This document shows, piece after piece, positions 27,777 through 39,840 of a DNA stretch of 64,000 nucleotides (positions are counted from its first letter, which is position 1; every line of letters begins with the position of its first letter). This stretch comes from Epithemia pelagica. Taxonomy: Eukaryota; Bacillariophyta; Bacillariophyceae; Surirellales; Surirellaceae. Location of the stretch: NCBI GenBank assembly GCA_946965045.2, contig OX337231.1, positions 1,860,001-1,924,000 of the forward strand. Direction: 5' to 3'. Under the pieces are notes generated by a model that was not told the origin of the DNA, did not search any database, and was given only the letters and a program-made list of their open reading frames with translations. The position numbers and the translations under genes are program-made.

Positions 27777-29111
27777 CTACTTGAAAACCTTGCTATCCTG
27801 AATTGGCTTTCCTTCCAACTCATTCTCAGAGCACCAATAGGCATACACTTGCGCTTTCACTTCGTCCGTGAGTTCTTTGCCTTTTCCGGCAAGCATAGTC
27901 CAGGTGTACCAGTTGGCGTCATCGTTTGCGTTTACCATGTGCTCAACAGTGTCTCCACGAAGCAGCCAAATTCCTTTGATTTCAAGCATAGTTTCTTCGG
28001 TTCCAAGGACATCCATCACACCGAACGCCCAGCGACGGATCTCGTCCGAGCGCTGTTGGAAGCCTCCAACCGCATTGGACGTCATGAAAGTCCTCTTGTT
28101 CTCTTCCTGGTAGTTGTACACTTGCAGCCAGATAGAGTAACCTTCGGGATCGAACTTTTCCCAGAAGTAGTTCATAGCAGCGTCGTAAGTAGGAGCATTC
28201 GAGTACTGTTTCTTCCATGCATCCATGTTGAAGGTCGAAGGGCTCTCTTTATCCATGATCTTATAAGGGTGCTCGGCCTTTTTCACAGGAGCAGGTTCTG
28301 CTGGGGCTTCCTCCTTCTTCTTTTCTTCCTTCTTTTTGTCTTTCTTGCCTCCTTCTTTCTTGGCGCCTCCCTTAGCAGGAGCATCCTGGCCTGCAGCAAC
28401 GAGTTCAGTCTTGCACATGGTAACTTGGCCGACAACCTGTTGGAACTCCGCTTGATTCACACAGGTCTGGAACCAACGAACAACATTGGGATAGGGCTTA
28501 AGGTAGTTCTTGTCCGCCACCAATTTGAAAGGGTAGAGCAAGGTGCTGGCCACCACGATATCCGCCAAAGTAATCTGGTGATTCACCAAATACGTCTTAT
28601 CCAACAAGTGGTTGTTCAAGAGTTCGAGTCCTTTTCCCAAGTCAGCCTTGGCTTTTTCGTAGCTATTAATCACCAGAGGGATATAGACGTACGGAAACAA
28701 CCTGTAAGAATTTGCTGTCACCAAAAGAACGTTTAGTTACAGCACAATGACTTACGCAGGGGCATTGAAAGGCATGTATCCAGCAACAGGATAGAACCAC
28801 ACACAAGAAGGAAGTTCCAGATCTTGAGCAGCCCAGTCCATCCAGGCATCAATGGCCGCAGTCTCGATAAGAGTAGTCCCGGTCAAACCAGTATCACGAC
28901 GGATACCAGCAATGAAACGAGCCATTGCGTGAGACGAAAAGATGGTGGACCCATCGGGCAGCTCCAACAAAGGCAGCTTGCCCACAGGAGACTTGGAGGC
29001 AGCGCCCAAGTCAGTTGACACGTCAATGCTCACGCCATTGTATTCGGCGGCAATCAAAGTGCTGAAAGCACGGAACGATGCTTCAGGAGCGTAGAGCTTG
29101 TAGGTCGGCAT
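27777..29111 (-). CDS. Translation elongation factor eEF1B gamma
   Basis: Exon 1 29111-28756, intron 28702-28755 (GTAAGT...ACAG, 54 nt), exon 2 28701-27777; 426 residues. Subunit of the eEF1B exchange complex. GST N-terminal fold (residues 1-80, S-P-V-G-K-L-P-L-L-E), GST C-terminal fold (90-205), a Lys/Glu/Ala linker (about 220-265) and the conserved EF1G C-terminal domain (F-N-M-D-A-W-K-K-Q-Y-S-N ... W-F/Y patterns, G-I-W-L-L-R-G, E-N-E-L-E-G-K-P-I-Q-D-S-K-V-F-K). The C-terminus matches the family exactly. Cytosolic housekeeping gene; nothing unusual. Confidence 0.95.
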
Positions 29112-29509
29112 GGTGAATTAGGGCAACCCAAAGTTGTGACTGCCGTGGGTGGTGGCCACTTTCGGCACGCACTACAACTGCACGTTCGCCTTCTTGATTA
29201 CTATCTATTCCATAGTACTCTTTCCAGACATGCACAAAGATTCGCCCGGCACAAATGCGCCACCGCCACAAATACAAACCGACGTCTGTACGATGAACGA
29301 ATGACGATGGGTGATAGGCCATGTAGCTTCCCTCCTAGGAGTAAGATGAGAGACGAGGCGGGAACAACTCCAACTCGGATTCTCATATTGATTACTGCCT
29401 GGTCCTGAATCGGTGGAGCCATCCTGTGTCATTCAACAGGTCTGTCTGAATAGTAGGAATGGAACTGTTTCGAAACAGGTAATACACTAGAGTAATGTGA
29501 TTAGATTGA
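29112..29509. other. Upstream region of the eEF1B-gamma gene and 3' flank of DNA2
   Basis: About 400 bp with no supported gene. It must contain the eEF1B-gamma promoter; no clear TATA box seen. Confidence 0.4.
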
Positions 29510-32500
29510 TTAACGTCCATATGGATCAAATGAAACCAAACCTCCATATTTTTGAATCCTTTCGAGGGCAGGCCGAAGAGCCGGACTTCCACGACAAAGA
29601 GTCGAAAATGAACCGACCATGACCAGCTTCATTTTTGCTCTCGTAACCGCTACACTCAACCTCCTCGCATCTGAAAGTAGCTTCCCTACCATACCTTTGC
29701 TGTTACTGCGAACCATCGACAATATAATAACGTCCTTGTCACGCCCCTGGTATCGATCAATTGTACTGATTTCCAGTCCTTGTTTGCACATTCCTGCAAG
29801 CATCGGGTCCTCTTGAAGGATACGCAGCTGGGCCCGAAAGGGGCAGATAACTCCAATTGAGTCGACTTTCACAGATAATGACAGAAACCTCTCAACAAGG
29901 GACTTAACAATACTGCATTCTGTATCATTCACAAGAGAGCCCCCTCTGCTCAGTTTTCTCTCCAGAGAGCATTCTTTCCGTTCATCTACTTCAGAACCGT
30001 TGTCTGTGTCAACGAAAACAGCCGGGATGTCGGGATCAACAGCCATTTTCATCCAACTGGGCCAAGTGACAAAGTCGCCACTTTTCTTAACCAAAAGCCT
30101 CCTTTTCGCCACCGAGTCGTCTGCACAGCGTAGATCCCCATTGTACATAATGGCGTTGCTCAGATCACATATGCTGTCGGCCATTCGGTACTGCAGTCTC
30201 AGTTGGGAAACCGCAAAGGGATGACTATCAGAAAGTCGCTCCAGCATAGATTGCCCAAAACCACCTTCCTCTGCAAGCTCACTCTGTACCAACGGTGGAA
30301 GTTGTTTCTGGTCACCAACTAAAACAAACTTCCCCGCGGCTTGGAGAGCCCCTATAATTGCAGGCTGGTTGATTTGGCCGGCTTCGTCAACAATGACGAA
30401 GTCAAAATCCTTTATTGATAACAACGGAGATCTGGGAACCGACAAAACAGTCGCCCCCACTACTCGAGAACGAAGCATCGTGTGTCTCAAGCTCTCTGGC
30501 GTCGCCACGGTCGTCTCGTGTCGACTTGTCTCCCTCGACTTGGCGATCTCCGTCACGAGGAAGGGTGAGATGTCATTATGGCATACTGATTTCTGACCCA
30601 CTCTGACCAACGAACCATTTGGGCTCCCATTTGTTTTTCCACAACCGGACTCGATCAGCTTCAGGAGAACGTTATCCACAGCAGAGTGTGTATAGGAGGC
30701 GATCAAAACTCGTTGGCCACGAGCAACCAGGGCACGAACAATAAATGCAATTGTAGATGTCTTCCCTGTTCCTGGGAGACCTTGAATTATACAATAATCG
30801 TGGCAAGTGAGAACCCGTTTCGTTGCCGCTTGCTGGTCTGGATTTAAACGGCAAAACTCTTCGTCAAGATCTGACTTCTTGCAATCTGGCATTATGCTTA
30901 ATGATACTGATTCCGAACTGTTATCAAACTTAGGAGCATCCAGGTGAACCAGTAACCGCCTCAGCTGAATATTTCTAAGGGCTCTTTTCTTGAGACTTGG
31001 ATCTTCGTTGACCGGTCTAGCGAAAAGATTTATCAGGTTCTGTCGAAGAGTTCCTACTCCCGTAGCAACCTCGTCTCGATCCATTCGAAAGAGGATGGGA
31101 GCCACAGCGCGACCTTTGTATTTTGCCAGTAGTTTATCCAGTCTAACGACATCGTCATAGGACGCTCGAAGGCAGACAAAATCTTCCGAGAGACGGTCAA
31201 TAATGCCACGTATAATGTGCAGATGGGGGCGATACGTTTGGGTTGATTTTGTCAGCGATGTGTCATCAGTACTCAGAATTACATGGCATCCGTTCTCGAG
31301 ACCCAAGGTAAGGAGTGACGTCGAGAGCTGAGAACCACCATTTCTTCTCAACCGTATGATTGAAGGTGATGATGAATCAGGGGGTGCTCTTTCAACACAG
31401 TCAAACTCCAAAGCTGAAATGCATTTTCCAGTTTTCTTTTCCCGTTCTATCGATTGAATAAGCCAAGAAGATGCCGCGCTCGAAGTGCTGCAGTCGACCT
31501 CAAGATCAATCAATTGATCCCATTTCTGAAAATAAGCAAAATCTTCTTCTAGAAGAGATCCAGCAACTTGCGAGATTGCCTGCGAGTGCTCCTCCATCGA
31601 ATTTTGTTCACCGACTAAGGCCCGCTCGCTTGCGGCATACATCATGCACTCTCTGTTTGCATAACATCGTTTGCATGAATGAGCGTCTCGTAGCATTTCA
31701 GGAAGTCGAGCGGGGACCATTACATCGAGGACTGATTTAGGTCTGGATTCAGACTTTTTTTCTTTGCCGCAATGGGATTCCAGAAGTTTCACACCCCGAG
31801 GACGTGATGACATCAACTGTTGGCTCGCAACAGCGTTCCTTTGACCGATTAAACTCTTTAACTCCGAAATGAGTGGAGACACGTGAATTGCTCGCACACC
31901 TTCATTGTTTATATAGAGAAGGGCCCCTACTCCCAAGTTTCCGTTATTTTCTGGTTGGCACAAACGCGAGTGAGTCAAGAGATTGTACAGTGTCAATTGC
32001 GCCATGTGGGAAGTTTGTGGAGTCTGGTTATGACCAGTTTTGAGTTCGACACATGCAAGAGATGTCGAGGAGTGCGACGATGAGCGAGGTTGTTTTAGTG
32101 GTGTCGTTTTCGCCTCCACGAGAACATCGGCTGAACCCTTCAGACCCAGTTCATGTGAAACAAGCGATTCCTCAATTGATTCGACATTTTCGACGAGAAA
32201 CTGAATCGCTTCGTATCCTCCATGTCGTTCAAGGTGCCCTCCGATACCGTTTGGAGATGAACCTAGTGATGTGAACCCATCAAGAAACGCTACCAGTTGC
32301 GGAAATATTTTAAACAATTCAGTCTCCGCCTCTGATGAGGAAACTTGACACGCAACCAGCCCTTCCGCGTTTTGGTGTATAATCTGTGGAATTTGTTTTC
32401 GCACGAAAGCTTCTGAGAAGTCTCTGGATCGGAGACACTGCTGGAAAAGTTCGTGTCTCATTGTTCCATAGAGTGGAGCGATTGCTTTAACGAAAGCAAA

Positions 32501-34259
32501 ATTCAGGTAAGAAGAGCTTTGATCGACGTACTGCATATCGACAAGTTGATTACTTACAACTAAAGCCAGTGGATCCGAGTCTGGTTTTCAGAACAGCTCG
32601 TCGATTGCATGTGACGGTTTCGCTTATGGTAGTTGGTGTCAAAAGAAGATCTGGATGAATGACAAGGGCAAGATCATCGAACAGACTTTTAGCTGGTGGT
32701 GTGGTATGCATCATGAGCGGTAAGGCGTCAACTCCCGTCTCGAATTGTCCAATAATGGAACAGATATGGATAACGTCGCCCTCTGTAACCATAGAATGGT
32801 ACCATTCGCCACGAAGGAAAATGAGACCGTCTCCTTTTCGTCCTTGTTTGTTCGCAAACGGTCGTAAGCGGTCAAGTTGAACATCACTGGGGTTCTGTCT
32901 TTCCTCGCGCATGGAATCGTCCCACAGCGAAACCACCAGCACTCGTGTGTAGGTTGTTTCATCCGTTTTAGCTCGAATGACCAGGTAGCGATCAAAAGTT
33001 AACTGAGAAGTTTTGGAGGTCGTTGTACGTTGTTTGTTTGACACTATTACGTTTGAAGGTGGAACCATTGACAAAAGCTCGCCATCCGATAGCTCCATCA
33101 AGCTTTTGTCACCTTTGGATTGTGATACGATTCTGGTAGAGCTTGAACAATAATCTGCAACTGTCTCATCCAGGGCTGCGATGTCGAAATCGGGGAAATC
33201 GAACTCATCATGTTGGTCTGGCGGTTCATCTTCAGTTTTGACGTGTTGTTCTTCAGTGTTGGCCATTTCACCGGAAGATACAATTTGAGAAGGAACCTGC
33301 GAAAACTCACGTATGGACAGTCCCTTAGTCTGAACGACTTTTCCGTCCATTTGCTTGTCAACTTGGACGGGTTTGGTCGATCGAAATGATGTTGTACTTG
33401 CCGTCGAGGCGGTATTCAGCGGTTCAGTTGGAGGAGCAGAGATCTCTTGTTCAGCCTGCGTCTGTTGAACATACGCATCCATTTCATGGATGTCTTCCAT
33501 TGTAAACTCAAAGTCATATTCGTCCATTGATTCGGCAGGAGACTTACTCGAAGTTTTAACCATGGCTTCAGGTGGAGGGGGAGTCAACACTTTGTTGCGA
33601 AGGTCGTCGCTTTTAGCGGATGATGCAGTATCTTTGGTAACCAAAGTTCCGGAATCCCCACCAAATGTACCATCGTTGTCATCCCTCAAATCACCGACAT
33701 TTTCTTCTTTAACTTCGGATAGGCTGCTTTTGGTCGGTTCATGTTGGTGCTGTCGAGTAGCATTCGCGTCGTTTTTTGATGCCGGCGTCGAAATTTCTTG
33801 GAGCATCGCAGCAAGTGCCTTGTTTCCTCCACCTTCAGTAATATCTACTGAACGTCGACGATTTGCTTTCGATTCAGTAAGGGGGATCCTTTCCTTCATC
33901 CTATGTTGTTCCTCTCCAATCTTCATGTCTCCACGTCTTCGTTTCCGGCGGTTTTTGCGAGAACGCACCACACCAAAGATATTTTCTTCGTTACCGAAGG
34001 ATCGCTTGGTCTTCTCACCGATCTTGTTTGCGGATTCATCTTGTTCCATGAAATTGTTTTCCTGGTTGACTGTTGAGAATTGCTCACCACCGCTACCCTC
34101 CATCGTTTCCATCTCCTCTTCGTCATCGTCATCGAAGCAGTATCGTGGGGATCGGTTGTCATGAGGAGAATCTAGATCTCGTAAGTCAATGTTGTTCGAC
34201 TCATCCCATGCAACACAATCTGCTTGAGTTAAGCCATGTCCAAGTGCGTAGTCATCCAT
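29510..34259 (-). CDS. DNA2: DNA2 nuclease-helicase
   Basis: Exon 1 34259-32558, intron 32485-32557 (GTAAGT...AAAG, 73 nt), exon 2 32484-29510; 1558 residues. It trims Okazaki flaps and resects DNA ends in the nucleus. The N-terminal 430 residues are disordered with a basic patch (R-S-R-K-N-R-R-K-R-R-R). OB-like DNA2 N-domain (Q-L-T-F-D-R-Y-L-V-I-R ... L-V-I-H-P-D). RecB-type nuclease with Fe-S cysteines: C-N-R-R-A-V-L, L-Y-G-T-M-R-H-E-L-F-Q, G-L-K-G-S-A-D-V, C-V-E-L-K-T-G, C-K-R-C-Y-A-N-R-E-C. SF1B helicase: G-L-P-G-T-G-K-T (near 1138), D-E-A-G-Q, G-D-Q-K-Q-L-P-P, Q-Y-R-M, R-Y-Q-G-R-D-K-D, V-A-V-T-R-A-K. All catalytic residues are present. The frame is open beyond 34259 but only with a non-ATG codon. 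Confidence 0.93.
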
Positions 34260-34569
34260 GATTGATTGTGACGACGGCTTCCATAATCTCCACCGTCCAA
34301 GGTGGAAGGACCAAATCTCGACCCTTCGCACAAAAATAAGGTAGGAAACAGGCCATATATGAAATGATGGCTTCAGCTCGCGCGCGCGCCGTACCAGCTT
34401 GCCGCGAATGCCTCACCGATTTGGGCGCAAAAAAATAGAAAATTTTATCGTTCGTTATTTACATCAATCTAGAATTTGTTAATAACTATTTATGAGAAAC
34501 CTCTGAGGATTCCGTGACTGAAAACGGATCAAAGATCCAGATTTTTGATATCCCTTCAACGCAGAATTG
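34260..34569. other. Bidirectional promoter region, DNA2 / plastid protein
   Basis: 310 bp between divergent start codons. An alternating purine-pyrimidine run (CGCGCGCGCGCC, about 34379-34390) is present. No gene. Confidence 0.4.
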
Positions 34570-35188
34570 ATGACAACGATGACGATGGTCAATAGCTTTC
34601 AAGTGTTGTGGATCCTTTCGGTTCTGTACATTCCCATTTCGTCGTTGGCCTTTACATCATTACTTCATCCTCAGAATGTCCGATCTTCTGTATCGTTGAA
34701 TGCCGCTCCAGAAGGTCGTGATGTCTTTTTGCAAAGATTGACCCTCATTTGCAGTGGCGTGGCTGTCGCCCCCGTCGCTGCCTGTGCTGTGTCTTCGGAG
34801 CAAGTCTCTCCCGAGAGTAAGAAGAAAGCAATAACATTGAGACATTAGTCGAGAGAGAATCTTGGTGTTCACTCTGATACATGAATACAACCTGATCATT
34901 TGTCTTCCTTTCACGTTCGTTTTTTGCCCTTGGCCAACCACCATAGGTTCCCTTCTTTTGGCCGACTCCATTAAAATGCTGGACATGAGCTTGCCGTCAT
35001 ATGGTGACATTAGTGATGCCAAGGCAAGTGTGGAAAATGTCAAGAGTCTCTCGGTCGATCCGAAAACCTCCAAACCTTTGGGTGTGGTTTCATCGAAGAA
35101 AGGGGGCATGTCGTCATACGGGTCGGATAGTTCAGACAAGAAAAAGAAGAAAGAGAAACAGTCCAACATGCCGTCCTACGATTTGTAG
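34570..35188 (+). CDS. Small plastid-targeted, probably thylakoid-lumenal protein with S-Y-G motifs
   Basis: Exons 34570-34816 and 34947-35188, intron 130 nt (GTAAGA...ATAG, phase 1); 162 residues. The leader has a signal peptide (W-I-L-S-V-L-Y-I-P-I-S-S-L-A) then F-T-S, an ASAFAP site. A second hydrophobic stretch (F-L-Q-R-L-T-L-I-C-S-G-V-A-V-A-P-V-A-A-C-A) resembles a thylakoid transfer signal. The mature part is short, polar and carries related motifs M-S-L-P-S-Y-G, M-S-S-Y-G and N-M-P-S-Y-D-L around a Lys-rich run. I do not recognise the family; a photosystem-associated lumenal subunit is a guess. Confidence 0.7.
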
Positions 35189-35462
35189 ACATGCCTTTTT
35201 GCGTAGTACTCATCTCTCTCCTTCTCCTCTGAAACTCGACCAAAGATTCCTAAACAATAGTCTCGATTGAATGGTTGCCTTATTCTAATTGCTTGACTTT
35301 GCAAGACTCTATTTCATAGTGCTCCCTGATGCAGCGATAAATATGACATAAGTAAAGGCGAACTGGACAACGATGCTTCATGTCGAACATGTCATCCAGA
35401 ATGTCGTCGCCCGTTAAGTCATTCATGAACCGGATGAGACCTAAAAGTGATAAGTCATTCTG
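35189..35462. other. Convergent 3' flanks
   Basis: About 270 bp between stop codons on opposite strands; nothing recognised. Confidence 0.4.
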
Positions 35463-36233
35463 TCACAGCACACGTTCGCTTATCCATTTTGCAATTGTGT
35501 CTACAACATCGCTCTCATGGGAAGGACTGTTAGCAGGAAGTTCGAGGATTGGTATCAAGTCAGCATCCACCTCACTGTCATTGTTGAACACAGAGTGACG
35601 TTGAGCTGTTTCCACAACACACTTTTTCAGTTCTGGTTGATTCGTCGTGTGAAGAGCCATCATTGGAACTGATCCAGGCTCTAACTTCAGTGTCCAATGG
35701 CCCCAATGTTCAGCGTATTCTTGAAACATTTGGTATTGCTGGGAGGTTTCGAGGCCGAGATGTTTGTAAAAGGATTGGAATTGATGGATTCCAGATGTAT
35801 CATCGAGCTGGATTGGATCCACAAGAACAAGGCCCTTCAAGGGAAGACTTTCCAAATAGAACTGGGCCAACCATGATGTCCATGGGCCTCTTGCAACAAA
35901 GACAGTATCGACGAAATGGGATGCATCCTGTTTCATCTCCTGAAGAGCGCCATCAAATGAAACCAATGATTCGTCCACGCTTGCATAACAACTAGGAATC
36001 CCATACTCATTTGGGAATTTGTTTGCAAAAGTTTGCTGCCATGAATTCTCATAAACACCGCGGTCTTCTCCCAACATGCATGTGATCGGTCGTTCTGGTT
36101 GCCTACTGTGGACTGGAACCTCCGAAACAGCACTCAAGAGATATCGTCTGGTTGTGTACAGGACACTAATCGGTCTCCCAAGAAGCAAACCCGCTCGCAC
36201 ACGAGTCAGAAGCTTTGTTTCAAGCAAAATCAT
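35463..36233 (-). CDS. Alpha/beta-hydrolase-like protein lacking an obvious nucleophile
   Basis: 256 residues, one exon. The N-terminus (M-I-L-L-E-T-K-L-L-T-R-V-R-A-G-L-L-L) is basic and hydrophobic and could be a mitochondrial leader. The order of elements resembles an alpha/beta hydrolase: a strand V-D-T-V-F-V-A-R-G-P-W-T-S-W-L-A-Q-F-Y at about 108-125 where the G-x-S-x-G elbow should be, L-K-G-L-V-L-V-D-P-I, and a C-terminal strand before H-E-S-D-V-V-D-T-I-A-K-W-I. The elbow reads G-P-W-T-S-W, so the usual Ser is absent or shifted. A non-catalytic or scaffold role, or a different chemistry, is possible. Low certainty of family. Confidence 0.6.
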   Translation of the reverse strand: MILLETKLLTRVRAGLLLGRPISVLYTTRRYLLSAVSEVPVHSRQPERPITCMLGEDRGVYENSWQQTFANKFPNEYGIPSCYASVDESLVSFDGALQEMKQDASHFVDTVFVARGPWTSWLAQFYLESLPLKGLVLVDPIQLDDTSGIHQFQSFYKHLGLETSQQYQMFQEYAEHWGHWTLKLEPGSVPMMALHTTNQPELKKCVVETAQRHSVFNNDSEVDADLIPILELPANSPSHESDVVDTIAKWISERVL

Positions 36234-36530
36234 CGGACTTCTGAAAATTTATGAGAAGATCTGGTGTCCCTCAATGGACGGGAACTTCCATCATCGTCTT
36301 ATCCTACACTGAAGCTATACCGCACGACTGGAGCTATGTCCTACGGAGTCCTAGGAGTATCTTGAATCTTGACTCACTCATCACTCGAATGTCTCCCTAA
36401 GAACTTGATTTCCTCCATGTAATGTTGCAGTTTATTGTATATTTTTAAAGGTGCATGATGCGACCACTCGATTTACCCATTACCAGAACAACCGCATACT
36501 ATGCATAGAAAAGACGAGAAGATGGGAATC
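36234..36530. other. Spacer between hydrolase-like gene and KCS
   Basis: About 300 bp; the promoter of the hydrolase-like gene (minus strand) and the 3' flank of KCS. Repeated CCTACGGAGTCCTAGGAGTA-like stretch at 36337-36360; no gene. Confidence 0.35.
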
Positions 36531-38327
36531 TCAAAGCTTGAGCCATACACCCGAAGTGCACTTGAATCCAGATCCAAATGCGACTTGGAGCACACGGTCT
36601 CCCTTTTTCAGTCGGTTTGTCGTTTGCATTTCTTGGATATACTCCAATTCGTACCAAATACTCGAGCTGCTTGTGTTGCCGTAATTCATCAGTGTCATTC
36701 TGGAAGCTTCCGTGTGATATGGCTCCAGCTTCATGTTCTTTTCAATTCCGTCGATAACGGCTCTCCCACCTGCATGAATACAGAAATGATCAATTCCACG
36801 CTTAAAGTCAGGTACGTATGGCTTGACGACGGGGAGTTTGTGTGCCATATCTTCTTGGCCGTACGACTTCAGTGTGTAAGAAATTTGCTTGAGGAAGAAC
36901 CGAGCGGCGATAGAAAGTACCACAAGTGCTTGTTCGGTGAGAGGAAGAACTGAAGGACCAAGCATTGTGAAGTTCTTTTCCATACATTTGCCAGCGACCT
37001 TGACGATGTCTTTCGACAATCTGACACCTTTTTCACCCGCAGAGTCTTCTCCTTCGTAAACACATTGATAGGCTGCTTCACCTGTGCCTTGAACGCGCAC
37101 AGTGTGCAAGAGTTTGTACCAGGCACGTTTGCCGTCGAACCACGAGTTTGACAAGACCATTGCTGCACCACCGCATCGAAACAAGGTGTTTTGAATCAAA
37201 AATCCACGGTCGTTTCCATGGTAGAAGTTTGGTGTAAGAATCTCTGTACTCACAATCAAAGCCTTGCCATTTCGAGGGCTGCTTCGAAGCAACTGCTTTG
37301 CCAAATCAATGGAAATCAGCGAAGCAGAACAACCCATGCCCGACAAGTTAAAAGTGCAAACATCGCTTCGCATCGCAAATTTATTGATGACCATAGCGCA
37401 GAGTGACGGAGTGGGACTGAATAGACTGCAGTTGATAATGAGATAGTCGATTTCTTTGGCTTTCACGTTAGCCTTGCGAAGTGCTTGTTCGACGACGTCA
37501 AAGATGACAGCCTCAGCTTCTGCTCTTGATCCCTCAATGGATCGATCCGCTTTGGTGTCTGGAGATTCCAGACATTTCACAATACCCGGTGGCCATGCTG
37601 TGGCTTGACCAGTTCCACTACGTTCCAATATCTTGCGTAGAAACTCGAGCGAGTCCTCTGTGAAGCATTTTTGCCGACGCATAATTTCAAGAACTTCAGC
37701 ATGAGACACTTTCCACGATTCAGGGGGCTTGAAAGTGCTGAATGAGAGAAGGTAAACAGGTTTTTCTCTCCGAAGAATCCACACCATTATAAGGAGAACG
37801 AGAGCCGTTGTCTTGACAGCTGGGGAGAAAATCAAGAACCCACGGCTCTCTGCAATACTTTCGTAAAGGCTTACAAATAGACCACTGACTTCGGCCGCAA
37901 TGTTTTGGATAGTTTCCATATTCCACTCAAGATTTTGTGGCCCACGTTCTATCACAACCTGATGTACAATCTGGGCAAAGAGAATCATGATACCAAAAAC
38001 CATCAGCAATGGAAGATGGGTACCCAAAACATGTGTCCAGTCAATCATTCTGTCGACGTGCGGTTGCAGGCACAAGAAACATAAAACAAAGAGCATCGAC
38101 AATGAGAACGCCATCAAAAAGGATCGTAGTGGAACCCAGCCGCAGTTTGAGAATCATGGCAACCAGAGTACGTACCCAATCAGGCTGCTCTTCCTAACTC
38201 TGTATTCAGACGTTCGACCTCCAGTTCCAGCATCACTCATACTCGATTCGGACGAAACCCGCCTCATTGCGTGACCGTTCTGTTCAAGGTTCGTTGCTGG
38301 CATGGTTTCGTGTGCTTGTGGGGGCAT
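36531..38327 (-). CDS. 3-ketoacyl-CoA synthase (FAE1/KCS type)
   Basis: Proposed exons 38327-38176 and 38049-36531 with a 126-nt intron (GTACGT...ACAG), 556 residues; a one-exon model starting at 38114 is also possible. It condenses malonyl-CoA with long-chain acyl-CoA in very-long-chain fatty acid elongation in the ER. Two membrane segments near residues 62-85 and 125-145 precede the FAE1/thiolase-like domain. Catalytic triad: Cys in N-L-S-G-M-G-C-S-A-S (near 291), His in H-F-C-I-H-A-G-G-R-A-V-I-D, Asn in Y-G-N-T-S-S-S-S-I-W-Y-E-L. S-T-E-I-L-T-P-N-F-Y-H-G-N-D and the C-terminal F-G-S-G-F-K-C-T-S are family hallmarks. Only the N-terminal exon is uncertain. Confidence 0.9.
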
Positions 38328-38881
38328 TGCTATGAAGTTTTGTCTATCGTGCGCAAGAATCCGTCCTGGTGACGGCGCCACACAAATCGAAAAGAATATG
38401 TGGTGGATTGGGACAAAATTTGTGAGCGGACATGAGTGCGTTCAACGATTGACGATTGACCGTGATGATGGAGGGAGGGGTCGCCCACGTGTTCAACAGT
38501 TGTGTTGCACCACGATGTGACGGCGGGTTGCATCAAAACAAGTGTAATCACAGAAAAAGAATCAAGACAGGCGAAAAGCGATCTACGACATCCAAAGTCC
38601 GGATTCTTTTATTTTAGTGTACCCTTTCAACTGTACAATTTTTGGATCGCAGTCGCGGGAAGAATGAACGTCACCATTGATCGGTCGCTGGTAATGACAG
38701 TCCCGCGTCCCCCAGGTCGGGGGTTGGTTCGCAGTTCGCACCACGACCCACCCATAACCCATTCTAGCACAACGTGATGGTTCGGTTGGGATTTTTCGGT
38801 AAATTTTCAGATTGACCAGTGCAGCAGCCGCGAACATAGTCTCCATTGGGCTGAACAATAAGAGAAAGAAACATTCTCACC
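38328..38881. other. Bidirectional upstream region, KCS / unknown gene
   Basis: About 550 bp between divergent starts. The minus-strand frame continues to 38381 with a GTG but no ATG. Nothing else recognised. Confidence 0.4.
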
Positions 38882-39840
38882 ATGAGCCTTCAAGGTCAAG
38901 AAGCTTTTACGTTCTACCGCGGTCAATTTCCTGCGGACGCCCACCAGGCTTTCGTTTTTCTCCGCGCCTTTCGGAACGCTCAGATACCTGACCATCCAAC
39001 CCACGTTCCACTTGCTAATGATTCTATGCTGGGCGATTCTCAGAAGGTCCGATATGAACTTGCGTATCTTGTGAAGATTTTCGAGTCCTGGTTGGAGGTA
39101 TTCGCAGTGTTGAAAGAGCGATTGTCTCTTCAGAATCTCCTCGCCATGAAGAAAGGTGACGTGAAGGAGCTTCACATGCAGTATGAACACGATGGCCTCG
39201 ACTACGAGAGTTCCCCCATCTCGGAGCCAAAGTGTGTGGAGGAGGAGCAAAAGTGAATTATTAACTACAGATTCCTCTCTCCAACAACGGCTACCTGTAC
39301 CGAATCATCAGCGATGCAGATATCGGATTGCGTAACCTATCTCTTCACAGAGGAAGAACTCATCCGACCCGAATTGGTGGCTATGTATCGCTTACCAAGG
39401 AGGCCGCTGTTGACTTCTACCCCTTTGTGGAATTCGTCGCTTCTTGGTTTCAATGCGGAGCAGAAAACCTGGATCTAGCAGTTTTTTACAACGGCGACGA
39501 GAATCGGGTGAACATTGTTGTCGAGCGGAAAAACCACCCAAACGATGGTGACAAAGTCTCCCTTGAGTTCTGCTTCAAACCTGGATTTCCTATCATGGAC
39601 TACGATGAAGCTTCATTCCGTGTCACAAAGGCAGAAATTGATGACGAGAAAAAAAACGCGCAGCTCGCTCTTCAATGTAATAAACAGAGGCTTTCCGGGG
39701 CATTTTGGTCGGATGGAACACGGTACGCAACCCAAGAAGAAGTTGTGTTGTTGGAAAACAGTGCGGGGATACCAATAGCTTGCTGTAAGATGTGTCGTCA
39801 CCATGTTGGAAATCCGGGTATGTGGGCGAGAACCGTATAG
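38882..39840 (+). CDS. Conserved-looking protein of unknown function, two exons
   Basis: Proposed exons 38882-39160 and 39271-39840 (intron GTGAAG...ACAG, 110 nt, phase 0), 282 residues. An alternative donor at 39181 paired with an acceptor at 39311 is also in frame. ATG context is ACC-ATG-A. Without splicing the first frame stops at 39256 and the second lacks an ATG, which argues for an intron. The first half is helical (L-A-Y-L-V-K-I-F-E-S-W-L-E-V-F-A-V-L); the second looks alpha/beta (L-D-L-A-V-F-Y-N-G-D-E-N-R-V-N-I-V-V-E). Cys residues C-C-K-M-C-R-H-H near the end might bind metal. No family recognised, no signal peptide. Confidence 0.55.

Noticed and set aside
27648-28736. Long plus-strand open frame
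   Set aside because: It is the antisense of eEF1B-gamma, whose two exons are unmistakable; the translation has no recognisable domain.
32510-32557. A 27-nt intron (GTAAGT...GCAG) in DNA2
   Set aside because: Too short and breaks the frame; the 73-nt intron ending at 32485 restores frame and gives the conserved L-Y-G-T-M-x-H-E-L-F junction.
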